Shown here one piece after another: positions 12,391 through 21,982 of a stretch of DNA of 64,000 nucleotides. This DNA comes from Wolfiporia cocos. Taxonomy: Eukaryota; Basidiomycota; Agaricomycetes; Polyporales; Phaeolaceae. Position numbers and translations under genes: made by a program. The notes under the pieces were generated by a model. The model searched no databases. It worked only from the letters and a program-made list of their open reading frames with translations, and was not told the origin of the DNA. Position 1 is the first letter of the stretch. Each line of letters begins with the position of its first letter. The stretch is from the NCBI GenBank assembly GCA_029448655.1, contig JACCLO010000004.1, positions 4,774,001-4,838,000 on the forward strand, written 5' to 3'.

Positions 12391-14371
12391 GCTGAAGGTA
12401 TCGCAGGTAGGAGCGTGTCTTCTCGCGTTTTACGGCCGCTAAGATGCGGTCTAGAGTGCACTGCGCGTGAGAATACGTTCAGGAGTGGAGGAAGGCGAGG
12501 ATGATGGTTGTGGGCGAGCAAACCTAGCTGTGGCTTGAACCAACCGCATCAGTGCAACGTTTTCTGTCGACGACTGATCTGGGTTGTTTAGACTCCCTTC
12601 CAGTCGCATTTTGAACTCAGATATCCATGTATAGACATCGCTGAGATCGCTTATATTAAAGCGGGCCCGGAATAGCCGCCCGGGATTTTTATTCCCCACG
12701 ACCAAGCCTCTCCCTCTCAATGCATTACTTCTCTGGTGTTCGCTGGACTGTCTTGTTGCTCGACGGTGCCTCAGCATTACGCAGTTGAGTGCAGAAGGTA
12801 AAACCGCCAAGGTAATATGTGAACTGCTCGTTTAACCCCACATTGACTCACACCACGTTCTTCTACCTGGAATGCTTCTGTTCCGTTGCCATCTCGACTA
12901 CGGCCACTCTTACACCACAAGCAGACGTACGGTCTAGTAGGCTGGTGGGTACGAAACTAGAGATGCATGCATATCATGTTCTCCCTTGCGCTGGCGTTAG
13001 CTATAAAACGCGTTGTACCCACTTTCGGTGCACCTCCACCAACCGCGTGTTCTGTGCGAACTGCATATTCTCCATGCAGCTCTCTGTTGACGCTTCCTAG
13101 ACTCTGGCACCAGATGAATCATGCTACTTCATGCTAACGACCTCATTGCGGAATGCTGCCTCCTTCAGCGACTTGTGGCGTCTTGTAACTAGTTTCACAG
13201 GCTAGCGTCATCCCTGCGACTCTGGTCTCTGCCAGCTCGGCGCATCAACCTCACTTCGACAAATTGAGGCTGCTATCTTGGTGACGTCCTGGCTGTGTTG
13301 TAGCATTCCATGTGTGTCATGACCGTCTGTGCCGCACCGTAGATGAGAAATCTTGTGTTCGGCTTACTGGACACTACATGGTAGCTTCTCGCTCCATCCC
13401 ACCGGATCTGGGTCGTTGCAACATTCATGTTTGTCGCAACTACTTGGCTTGTCTACGATTCTCTGAGCGCACGCAAACTTGTCAAGGCGTATCATACCGT
13501 ACCTACCATCCGCCATAACGCCACCGCTTGCTGTCTCTGGGGCTGGATGCTGGGCTTGCTGTCGGGACTTGACGCGGAAGCTGATTCCGCACTATCTTCA
13601 GTATGCGTGGCGGACCGTGGCGGCCACGAACTGCGATTTGTACAACGAAGCGTCGGTGCAGTGTATTCATCGAGACACTGGCATCGTCAATGGGAGTCGG
13701 TGTTGCTTGCAGCTTAAATATATCTGGCGTCTGGGAATCTTGGCATCCCTTGCCACGCCCTGGCAGCAGATCGAGAAGATGTTTTATGGGTCTTCGGACA
13801 TTAGTTACGAGGAGCCTCTGTGACGCTCTTGCATCAGGTGGGAGACATGCTCGATGAACGATGTTACAAGTAGTGCAGATCCGTCACTAAGAATCGCCAG
13901 TTGGTGCGTCGTCTCCTGGTGCCGCCATGTATCTCTTTCATTTTGCGTACTATGACATGCGGAGAGGAGAGAATATTGATATCCTCTTGACCAGCTGCCC
14001 ATCAGCATCTGATTACTGTGCATGTATACCTCCACTGTTTTGAATATGGGGATCTCACTAGTCATTACTATTGGTCAGCTTTGTTCAATGCAAGCTTGAA
14101 CAGTCATATTCGTGCTGCAAAGGGAGCGCATTGTTCCGTCCTGAGTGTGCTGTTAGTGGCTTAGAGCATTCTAGTGAGATTCACGGCCGTGAGTTAGCAC
14201 ATGGATAGCGGCACGGCGATCGATCGGTGACATTGACAGTCATTCGCTGTCACTGTCAACATTGCAATGCGCATCCTCCCAGCTTTTCGTCCATCTTCCG
14301 CCTTGTCTCGACCTTCTTTCCCTCCGTTCCAGAGCAAAGGGCAAAAATGAGGTTAAAAGATTCCAAAATTA
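12391..14371. other. Nearly 2 kb without a supported gene
   Basis: Several frames of 60-120 codons are open on both strands (for example minus 12451-12810 and plus 13427-13717 or 13479-13823). Some have hydrophobic stretches such as FMFVATTWLVYDS near 13,430. None shows a family signature, and the competing frames overlap. They could be remnants of a decayed gene. No repeat boundaries are visible. Confidence 0.35.
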
Positions 14372-14474
14372 TGCCCCGAGTGAGGATCGAACTCACGACC
14401 TCAGGATTGCAGATTGATGTTCAATCCTCATATCTCTATGAGACCTGCGCTCTAACCAACTGAGCCATCAAGGC
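14372..14474 (-). tRNA. Elongator tRNA-Met (CAU) with a 29 nt intron
   Basis: On the minus strand a full cloverleaf can be drawn. The acceptor stem GCCTTGA pairs with TCGGGGC, with discriminator A. The D-stem is GCTC/GAGC, and the anticodon stem-loop CAGGT-CTCATAA-TCCTG has anticodon CAT. The T-arm is GTGAG-TTCGATC-CTCAC. The anticodon loop is interrupted after position 37 by a 29 nt intron, the canonical eukaryotic site; mature length is 74 nt. Elongator rather than initiator Met is inferred from the T-loop TTCGATC, which lacks the AUCGA-type loop usual in eukaryotic initiators. It is the only tRNA found in the window and stands at the edge of the repeat island. Confidence 0.92.
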
Positions 14475-14660
14475 ATATTCACGCTAGCAACATAATTATA
14501 TATTACCATATACTCTTCCATGTACCACTGATTGTTCCACATAAACCAGAGTAAATTATAAGCTGCTCTAGCCCTGGCATGTAGCAGCCTCTTGCTGAAA
14601 GAGGCACAAATGTAAATATAATGTGAGCATTGTTAGCTGATTGTAGTGAGGATATGCCTG

Positions 14661-15160
14661 TTACGGGTCAAATACCCGTTCATATTTACGAGTCACAAAT
14701 ATAGATCATTCTTCTGCACATAGTCCAAAGGACGTATGCAAGGCAAATGCTCGTTAGATGCCTTTGAGTCCTAGGTGAATTTCCTAGGAGATCACTCAAT
14801 ATCCAATACACATTAGAGGATATAATCTGTTCGGGTTGCAAGTCTAATAGAATATGAGACTTGCCTAAGTCCGAGAAGTCAGTGTGTACCTTGAGGACTT
14901 AGTTGTTCAGGTTGCTTGAGAGAAATACTGAGTGTAGTTTCCTACATTTGAGAACGAGTATAAGACTTCTTGTTTGTACAACAAGGTCGAGCTGAAGAGC
15001 CTCAACAGTAAGTACACAAGTTTATATACTACATTAAGTTTTAGGGGTCAGGTCTGTCCCAGATGTCACCACTACTATCTACGCTATAGTATAAAACATT
15101 TGATAAGTATGCAGCGATATATCTGAAACGATAGGTAAGAATGATGATGGCGGTTGTGTG
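14661..15160 (+). mobile_element. Possible decayed copia-type LTR and leader
   Basis: AT-rich sequence starting TGTTACGGGTCAAATACCCG (a short palindrome) with a TATA-like GAGTATAAGACTTC near 14,955 and a possible LTR end CAACA near 15,007. A possible short gag start follows (ATGTCACCACTACTATC at about 15,062), broken by stops. No second LTR and no clean target-site duplication were found. The call rests on composition and TG...CA layout only. Confidence 0.22.
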
Positions 15161-15579
15161 CCATCTATCAGCTAACGAATGATAAATATGAAACGGGGGC
15201 AGAGTTGGATCTGCCAACGGTGAAACATGCCCTATATACTAGTACAACTGGGGATGCGCCCAGCAGAGTCACGAGTAGCCAGGGGGTTGGTTGCGCAACA
15301 AGTCCCTGTGTCGTATTTGCCCAATGGTGAGTTCTGTCAGCATTTGGAAAATCGGAATATTCGTAACACATCCCTTTAATATCACAATATCAGTACTTAC
15401 CACCAGTTATCCCATATCTAACACCTACCTATATCACTTAGCCAAACTCTTATCTCACACGTGATCCTAATCTTATCCCAGTCTCTATCTCATAAATATC
15501 TCAATGTTTCCTTCAGCTGCCAGTTTCCCTGAGGTTCCATGTCTAGCCCTTGAACACTGTCTAGACCTATGACTTCATA

Positions 15580-15859
15580 TGATATCACATGCCGGTGTGC
15601 TCCTCTGTCACACACAGCCCATTATAGTTTAGGGCAGGCCACATAGTACTGTTTCTAGACATGTATATAAGACATACTCTGAGTCACTGTAGGACTCAGA
15701 CTAGTTCATCTATTTGACAACTACTCTTAGCCTTACAAGCTCTGCTTTGCACTAAGCCTCTTATTCCGGCATCACCCCACTATAACAAGTCAATAAGTGA
15801 GTCTTGTGTCACACAGACCCTATCTTTAGGGTAGATAGATAGGTAGTAGCATGACATCA
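15580..15859. mobile_element. Possible solo LTR (about 280 bp)
   Basis: Begins TGATATCACATGC and ends AGCATGACATCA, an imperfect inverted pair with TG...CA ends. It contains a TATA-box-like ATGTATATAAGAC near 15,660, as an LTR promoter would. Flanking 5 bp sequences do not match, so insertion ends are not proven. It ends about 30 bp before the TIR element. Confidence 0.28.
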
Positions 15860-15890
15860 TGTATATATGCCCTATGCCTTCTGAGTTATA

Positions 15891-17589
15891 CAGTTGACTC
15901 ACTCATAATGCATAACATCGGTTCCCACCTCACGCTATGCATTATGACTAGGTATGCATTATAATGTGCATCACATGCATGTGACCCCTGTGACATACTG
16001 TGACATACTGTGACATCCTGCAATGACAGTGTCATGCTCTGCCTTTGCTTACCCTGGCTGACATGTTCAGAGAATGTAGCTATGACAAATGGAATACAAG
16101 TGATATTGAATTACATGACAGTATCCTTCCTCTTCAGTACTAAGTCCCAAAGCATGACCTGTTTGTGAGATGCAAGGGCAATAGTATTTGTGCAGCTTAC
16201 ATAATTCCACATCATGGCATGAATGTGACACAAGCGCAACCTTAAGACACACACCGGGGGAAGGTGGGTCGCATGAAAGCGCCTTCCTGGTCCGGGCATC
16301 TCAAGGCACAAAAGGCCAAGACAAGTCTGAGGTTTACGCTCAAGACTGTCCGGCATATATACTCCTAATCTATTTGTACATGTTTGTGTACGGTGGCTCA
16401 GAGGCCTCTACGTACTGGTATCTAACTGGCTATGAGCTATGTGCCGGTAATGGCATCGGAGCGCTGGGGTACGCGAGGATGTCCATGGCGACGTAGCGTA
16501 TAAGGGTCGGATCAGAGGAATAGCCAATCGGTCGGGTTCGATCGGTGGTTCTCGTCGATCGTAGGCGCGCCGGTAATGGCGGGGTTCTAAGTCCGTGATC
16601 GGGCGTGGTCTGCCGCGATCGGGGTTGGCCAGTACGGGCCGGGTATAGTGTGAGTTGATCGAGCGTGATCGGCTGCGATCGGGGTGTAGCGCTCTGTGAC
16701 TGGTAGGGTTCTCAGTTGTGCAGAGCCTGGAGGTATTATCCCTGCCTGTTGTACTCGTAGGTCAGGGTGCGTACGGGGTATAGTATAGTGTCTATGCCCG
16801 TAATGGCGAGTGTCCGTGCGGTAGGGACGCGAGGCGGTAGGTTTAGTGTTCTGGGTCACGTGCGAGTGTAGGTCGTGCCCCTAGTCGGCGTATAGCGCAT
16901 TGTATGGCGACGGTTTAGCCTGGGTGTGTGCGCAAGGCGTACCGTTGTGCTATCGTAGCCTGTTGGGCTCTAGGGGTCGACTCGTGACTCCGTGGTTCAG
17001 GGACTAGGCAGCGTATGGCTCATGCTGCCGGGACTTGGACTGAGTTTAGGGTTAGACTGCTGGTGGCCTGCTAGTGCCCGTAGTGTCCTGCATAGCGGAG
17101 GGCTTCTACTAGCGTTGCCGTAGGATTCCAGCTGGGCTCAGATAGAGTGCTGTAGCGTGCTTATGGCGTGAATGGGGTGTCAACCTAGGGTGTTCTACTA
17201 GGCTTTGAAATTGGCTTGTGACAGAATGAATGCATTTGCCAAAGTACATTGGGTGTTGCATTGAGATGGCTGTTGCAATCAGAATTGGCAGCACTCAGTG
17301 TATAGATATTGTGACATTGAACAACAGAGCAATGGAGGTTGATTGGCAAAATGCTTCCTCCTGTAATATTGGTGAGTGAGTGCTTGGCTTGAACTCTAAG
17401 TCATGTGACTAGCTTGCAGCCAATCATGGAAGGTCCAAATCGATCGGAGAAAGTTACTTTTATGCCATATCTGGTATGACATACTAATGCATAACCCCCA
17501 ATCAGGCTATGTATTATCCAGTGTGACATAACTCCCTGCTCCCTGTGGTGGTTCCTGGCTCCAGCTATGCATTATGAGTGAGTCAACTG
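15891..17589. mobile_element. Non-autonomous TIR transposon, TA target site (Tc1/mariner-pogo-like)
   Basis: The ends are perfect 24 bp inverted repeats: 15891-15914 begins CAGTTGACTCACTCATAATG and 17566-17589 is its exact reverse complement. Each end abuts TA (15889-15890 and 17590-17591), the duplication expected of Tc1/mariner/pogo elements. The internal copies of TATGCATTA near both ends resemble subterminal transposase sites. At 15,985-16,020 there are about three tandem copies of GTGACATACT. No transposase frame is visible. The middle (about 16,440-17,130) is clearly more GC-rich than the edges, with repeated GATCGGGG and CGGTAATGGC words, and may be captured host or foreign DNA (inference). 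Confidence 0.75.
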
Positions 17590-17591
17590 TA

Positions 17592-18306
17592 CTAGATTCT
17601 TGGTGAGTTGACAGGGATGTCACAATGTCACAATATATCATAATCCATCACAAGTGTGCTGTCATGAAAGCTCCCTGTACCCTGAAATCTACCTTACCTT
17701 TGGACTGGCAACTTGGGTCATCAAATCATCAATTCTCAGGCTGCAGATATAATACATATACTAGACATCTCCAATGATAGCACCTGGAGATGAGAGCAGA
17801 AGCACTTCAAAAAAGCGAACTATCCATATTAGTAGGAACCGGCTACTGCAGCTTAGCCAAAGCCGAATTGTAGCCGGACCAGACCGTCAATTAGCTGGGA
17901 AGTAGCTGGAAGCACAAGCCGATGGTTAGCCATGGCCGCCTGTAAGCCGAGCCGAGCCGAGCCGAGCCATTGCCAGCTACAGTATGCTCACTGAGGTATG
18001 CAAGTACATAGAAGATTGAGATGTGATGGAGTAAACTTCCTTCGCAACAGGGGAGGCTTATCTCGAATGCTGGCATGGCACGCATGTGCATACCAAATAT
18101 TGGTGTTCTTAGTTAATTTATCTCTATGGGTGGAAGGCAAGAGATGAATGATGCAGGCTTCGTCATTAGAGGTGATTTGTTGTTGATAATTATGACTCAG
18201 CTTTATCCGAGATGGAGCAAAATTATGAGAACAAGGAGTTGTGGAGTATGGCATCATAAATACCCTACGGCGCTAGTCTCAGAATGTTTTGCCAGTCAGC
18301 CGCAAA
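17592..18306. repeat. Intergenic repeat-rich stretch with a GCCGA microsatellite
   Basis: No gene is visible. At about 17,945-17,968 the pentamer GCCGA is repeated four times or so. Nearby (17,815-17,945) words such as AGCCGGA, TAGCTGG and TTAGCCA recur in both orientations, giving short imperfect hairpins. A few frames of 60-90 codons are open but have no family signature. Confidence 0.4.
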
Positions 18307-18678
18307 TCCAGTGCCAAAAGGGGCTGCATGGTGTAGTGGCAACCACGTACAAGCTCGATGAATCCAGCACCAGTTTGCAGAATCGGGTTTGAGCCGGCCC
18401 TGGGGACAGACCTCCCCATTTGCCACATGGGGGTTTTAGTGGGTATGGCCAGTCAGTTCATGCTGTGCGAGTCCCACACTACTTCCAGAGCCCGGTCTGC
18501 GGCCAGGGTTCTGGAAGTGTGCGTAAACACATTTCCTCCCTTGGTTGGGGTTCAAAGCCAGACAGGTTTTAAATTTCCCTGTCACCTCTAGCGGCCCCAG
18601 AGAGACGACCTTGTCGACTGCCGAAGGGTGCGCCTATGCACAACACTCCACCAAAAAAAAAAAAGTCCAGTGCCAAAA
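18307..18678 (+). mobile_element. tRNA-derived SINE with poly(A) tail and 13 bp target-site duplication
   Basis: The body runs 18320-18665. Its head has an RNA polymerase III A box TGGTGTAGTGG (18329-18339) and a B box GGGTTTGAGCC (18385-18395). GGGCTG at the start can pair with CGGCCC after the B box, as in a tRNA acceptor stem. A tRNA-unrelated body of about 250 bp follows, then 12 A residues (18653-18664). The direct repeat TCCAGTGCCAAAA flanks it exactly at 18307-18319 and 18666-18678, which marks target-primed insertion by a LINE machinery. It encodes no protein. Perfect flanking repeats suggest a fairly young insertion (inference). Confidence 0.88.
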
Positions 18679-19155
18679 CACTGCCTCTAAAACTTATGTC
18701 TTGACTCCAGCATCATCTAGACAGCATGAATGGTCTCAGAGTTGCTCCCGTCCCCAAGTAACATTCCAGAAAGCAGGGTCTGAACGTGCGAGCTTCACAC
18801 AGGCCAATGGGCATCCGATGCAATGCTCAGATCTATGGTGTCAATGACTACGCTCCACCGCTCCCTTTCAAAAATTTGGTGCCACAGTCATAATTATCAA
18901 AAACAAATCACCTCTATTGTCCGCGTTTATTTCATGTAATCAATCATTTGACGGAGCTGGGTATATATGAATGTAGATAGGTCAATATCAATATCTCCCT
19001 GTTCGTTCATGCAGAGCTCGTTGATTGCGGCAGGTAAGTGAACACTGTAGCTCTGGCTTGTCGATGAGCCTTCATCGCGTTGCAATACGGTCTCGCGTGG
19101 TGTCGAATTATCAGCGACGGTTACGTATTGGTTCGTAAAAATATAGACATTACTA
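18679..19155. other. Intergenic, 3' flank of the hemerythrin-like gene
   Basis: AT-rich. A minus-strand frame at 18927-19199 is open but reads through the end of the neighbouring gene in another frame. Nothing else is recognised. Confidence 0.4.
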
Positions 19156-20001
19156 TTATACCGCGGGATGCGAATACTTAACATCGACAAAATGTCCATC
19201 TGTGGGATGCTGGACGTGGTTTCAGCCTCCCGTCGCTGCTAAAAGGGGAACATGATGCGTACTTCCTCATGTGGTTGATTCCTCGCTGCTGACGCGCTCT
19301 TTTCAGGGCCACCTATCTGAGGGGAGAAGGGATGTGGTCGCGGAGAGACTAACGTCCGCGCTCTAAGGAAAGCTCGGGCGAGTTTCTGGACATCATGACG
19401 GTTAGTTCGGGCGACGCACGAGTGCCCTGAGCAATTGCTCACATCACTATCCTCCGGCGACAGCTTCTCCTTCAGCTTCGGAAACTGCTCGGACTTCTCC
19501 CGTTTCTCAATCTCGATAAATGCGCAAACCGCTCTCACAAGCAGTTCGTGATACTTTGGATCAGACATGGTGATCATGTCCGCCTGGTTCACGAGCTTGC
19601 TGACCTCCACGTCCCTCTCCTTGCTCTCCAACGCGGCCTCGTTGAGGCCCATCGACGCGTAGTTGTTATATATAGAGATACTCCTTTACCAAAGTTACAG
19701 CGGATGATTAATCAAAACTGCAACATACGCACTTTGCATCGCTGTGTATCGCCATCTCGCGGATGAGCGTATTCGCAATGGGCTTCTTCGCGTCAATGTC
19801 TGTCGCCTTCTCGTACCGCTCGAGCAGCTCGCGGATGTTATCGTGGTCGAGCTTGATCTCGTGTGTCGCATCGAGCAGCTCCCCGCCAGTCGCCATCATC
19901 CGTGCAAGCACTATGGACGAAGGTGTGAGCCTTGGACGAGCATACGCCGGGCTGGCGCCCGTCCGAGCGGCGAATCTGAAAGCTGTGCGTGTAGATAGCA
20001 T
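19156..20001 (-). CDS. Hemerythrin (HHE) domain protein with missing metal-ligand positions
   Basis: Hemerythrin-like four-helix proteins normally bind a di-iron centre through His/Glu residues (family knowledge). Four exons fit in phase: 20001-19733, 19683-19443, 19385-19263 and 19209-19156, giving 228 residues. The start MLSTRTAFRFAARTG at 20001 looks like a mitochondrial presequence; an in-frame ATG lies 33 bp upstream. Seen: THEIKLDHDNIRELLERY and REMAIHSDAKSISIYNNY (first helices, His kept), DPKYHELLVRAV, FPKLKEKLSPEDSD, KLARAFLRARTLV, RPHPFSPQIGG and the ending GHFVDVKYSHPAV. The E expected after HSDA is K, the usual EHxxxEH pair reads ESKERDVEV, and the later FLTHAEEEE block reads FIEIEKREKSE. 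So iron binding may be impaired or lost (inference). Splicing and frame are intact, so it is not an obvious pseudogene. Confidence 0.82.
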
Positions 20002-20730
20002 TGTGGTGTGCGAGTTGACTGAGCATATGCGCAATCCATTGAGGGGATTTATGCGATCCTCTCAACACCCACCTGAGTGGTGCTGGCTGCTCAATATGAC
20101 GCAGTGGTGGTGCTGTGTCAAGCCATGCTTGTCACGGGTGTCGTATGGCTCGCGTCGCGCTATACCACAGTGCTATAGCACGCATTCATCGTAGAATCTG
20201 GTACTGATGCCTATTGTGCTTGATCGAGTACAGTCTTTGAATTATAAAGCCTTCTACTGAGAGTAGATCAAATCCGATCATATTGTGTTCAATGTAAGCA
20301 GCAAGATCCCGTATTCTGTCACTGTCGGAGTATCATAGTAGTAGCGTTAGCTGCTTGAGTATGCTCCTGTAGATCTCTTCATGAGTTGGACCGTGTGGCG
20401 GCGAAGGTCAAGACGCGTCCGGCGCAATCAACATTGGGCCATCAGATCTAGATCTGTTCCGGGCTGAAGCGCCGATCTGCTATTGCACTGGGCTCGGCAA
20501 CCTCCCCTTTTCATCCGTAACATACCACACTGGTATAGACCCTTAGTCCGACAAGAGGGCCGGTCTTACACATGAGCGATAATGGAGGAACACGTTTCAG
20601 CACCGACGATCAACTAGTGTATTTTTGCTATCAACTGGCTAAAAGTCCACCAGCGTTTGTTCGAACACTGCATCGGAGGTGGATGCGGAGCGTAATCTTG
20701 TTCTCGAGGTCTATCTGAGACTCGCTCATA
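20002..20730. promoter_or_regulatory. Upstream region of the hemerythrin-like gene
   Basis: First half of the divergent region between the hemerythrin-like gene and the MFS transporter, ending at the MITE. No coding sequence is visible. I cannot point to a certain TATA box or named operator. Confidence 0.35.
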
Positions 20731-21293
20731 CAGTTGAAGACCTCATAATGCATAACGATGGTGACTGGATTTCTTTATGCATTATGAGGTCTTATGCAGT
20801 ATCAAATTTGTCACAAGATGTCACATTCTGTGACACAGTGTGACTCCGTAGAAATAACATAGCTATGTACCCCAGTATCTATATAGTATTACTTGTTCAT
20901 TGATGTGAGGTCAGCCTTGTAAAGATGAGCACAGAATTTGCACAACTGCTGCAGCGTGAGCACCGAGATGCCATCTGTTTCTGCAACCTGCAGCCTCGAG
21001 CGGTCGCTGTGTGTCACGTGGGAAAAGCGCTTAATGGCGAACTGTGACAGCAATAGGAGCTGCACAAGCCAAAATTGGACTATTTGCTTGGATTTTGCAC
21101 CATAATGCTCTCAGATAAAATATTTATTACTATATATGGCAGATCTACTAATGCATAATTGCCTGATTGCTTATGCATTATGCGATATGAGATTCCATGC
21201 ATAAATCCCCGCAAACGAGGTCGGTGACCGGATCAGGTCATGCATTATGAGGTATATGCATTATGAGGTTATGCATTACGAGGTCTTCAACTG
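20731..21293. mobile_element. MITE, 563 bp, TA target site
   Basis: Terminal inverted repeats of 26 bp with one mismatch: the left end begins CAGTTGAAGACCTCATAATG (20731) and the right end is the reverse complement of CAGTTGAAGACCTCGTAATG. TA flanks both ends (20729-20730 and 21294-21295). TATGCATTA or its complement occurs about seven times, including three near-tandem copies of ATGCATTATGAGGT at 21239-21283. The interior also has TGTCACATTCTGTGACAC-type words like those in the element at 15891-17589. There is no coding capacity. It lies between the start codons of two divergent genes. Confidence 0.85.
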
Positions 21294-21982
21294 TATATGC
21301 CCCGGAGATCGTAAGTCGTGTTCGGAGCAGCGCGCAAAGACATATACATGTGCATGATGCAGGGCCGGCGCCGTGTCAGATTGCCATCCTGCCGTAGCGA
21401 CAGTGTATAATACCGCAGACTTAGCGTGTCGACAGCAACCAACTTTGTCTGACACTGTGCACGCAGATGACAGGCCGTTACAACGTGCCACAGCTTGCGG
21501 GAACGCCCTGGCTTTATGCAAAGCGAACCTGCCCGCTGCCGTCGGGTCAAGAACCCACTGCTTCTGAGCTGATGAGCGCTTGGCAGCCGCTGTGTCCACC
21601 AAATGAGGCTGAAACTGCATGATTCAGACACGAGGAAGCGGTACAGAGTTTCAACGCACATGGCACGGTACGGGACTACTCTTCCACGGCGTTGGGGCAA
21701 TGCCAGAAATTGGTCAAACGATGACACAGGGCGTTGCTGAACGCGCGACGGAATTACAAGATCGGGACCGTACAAGCGAAGCAATGCAGACAACTGCCAA
21801 ACATCTTGACTGATAACGAAAGGTGGTATCCACAGTATATATTTCGGCACCAGATAGCTACGTGTTATGCCTTTAGGGTTTGCGCGCTCCGGAGCGATCT
21901 AGTTGAGAAATGCACTGAAGAGTCCTATAATTAACCGGGATGGGGAGTACATACAGCTCCGCACTTTGGTTATCCCACACCC
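21294..21982. promoter_or_regulatory. Upstream region of the MFS transporter gene
   Basis: Second half of the divergent intergenic region, after the MITE. Overlapping minus frames (21276-21850) are open but have no family signature and run partly into the MITE. No defined regulatory site is recognised. Confidence 0.35.

Noticed and set aside
12819..13823. Several plus-strand frames with hydrophobic stretches that might be a membrane-protein gene
   Set aside because: Competing overlapping frames, no motif, and no chain of splice sites giving one protein.
18320..18665. SINE head considered as a functional tRNA gene
   Set aside because: No complete anticodon arm or T-arm pairing, and the poly(A) tail with target-site duplication shows it is a retroposon.
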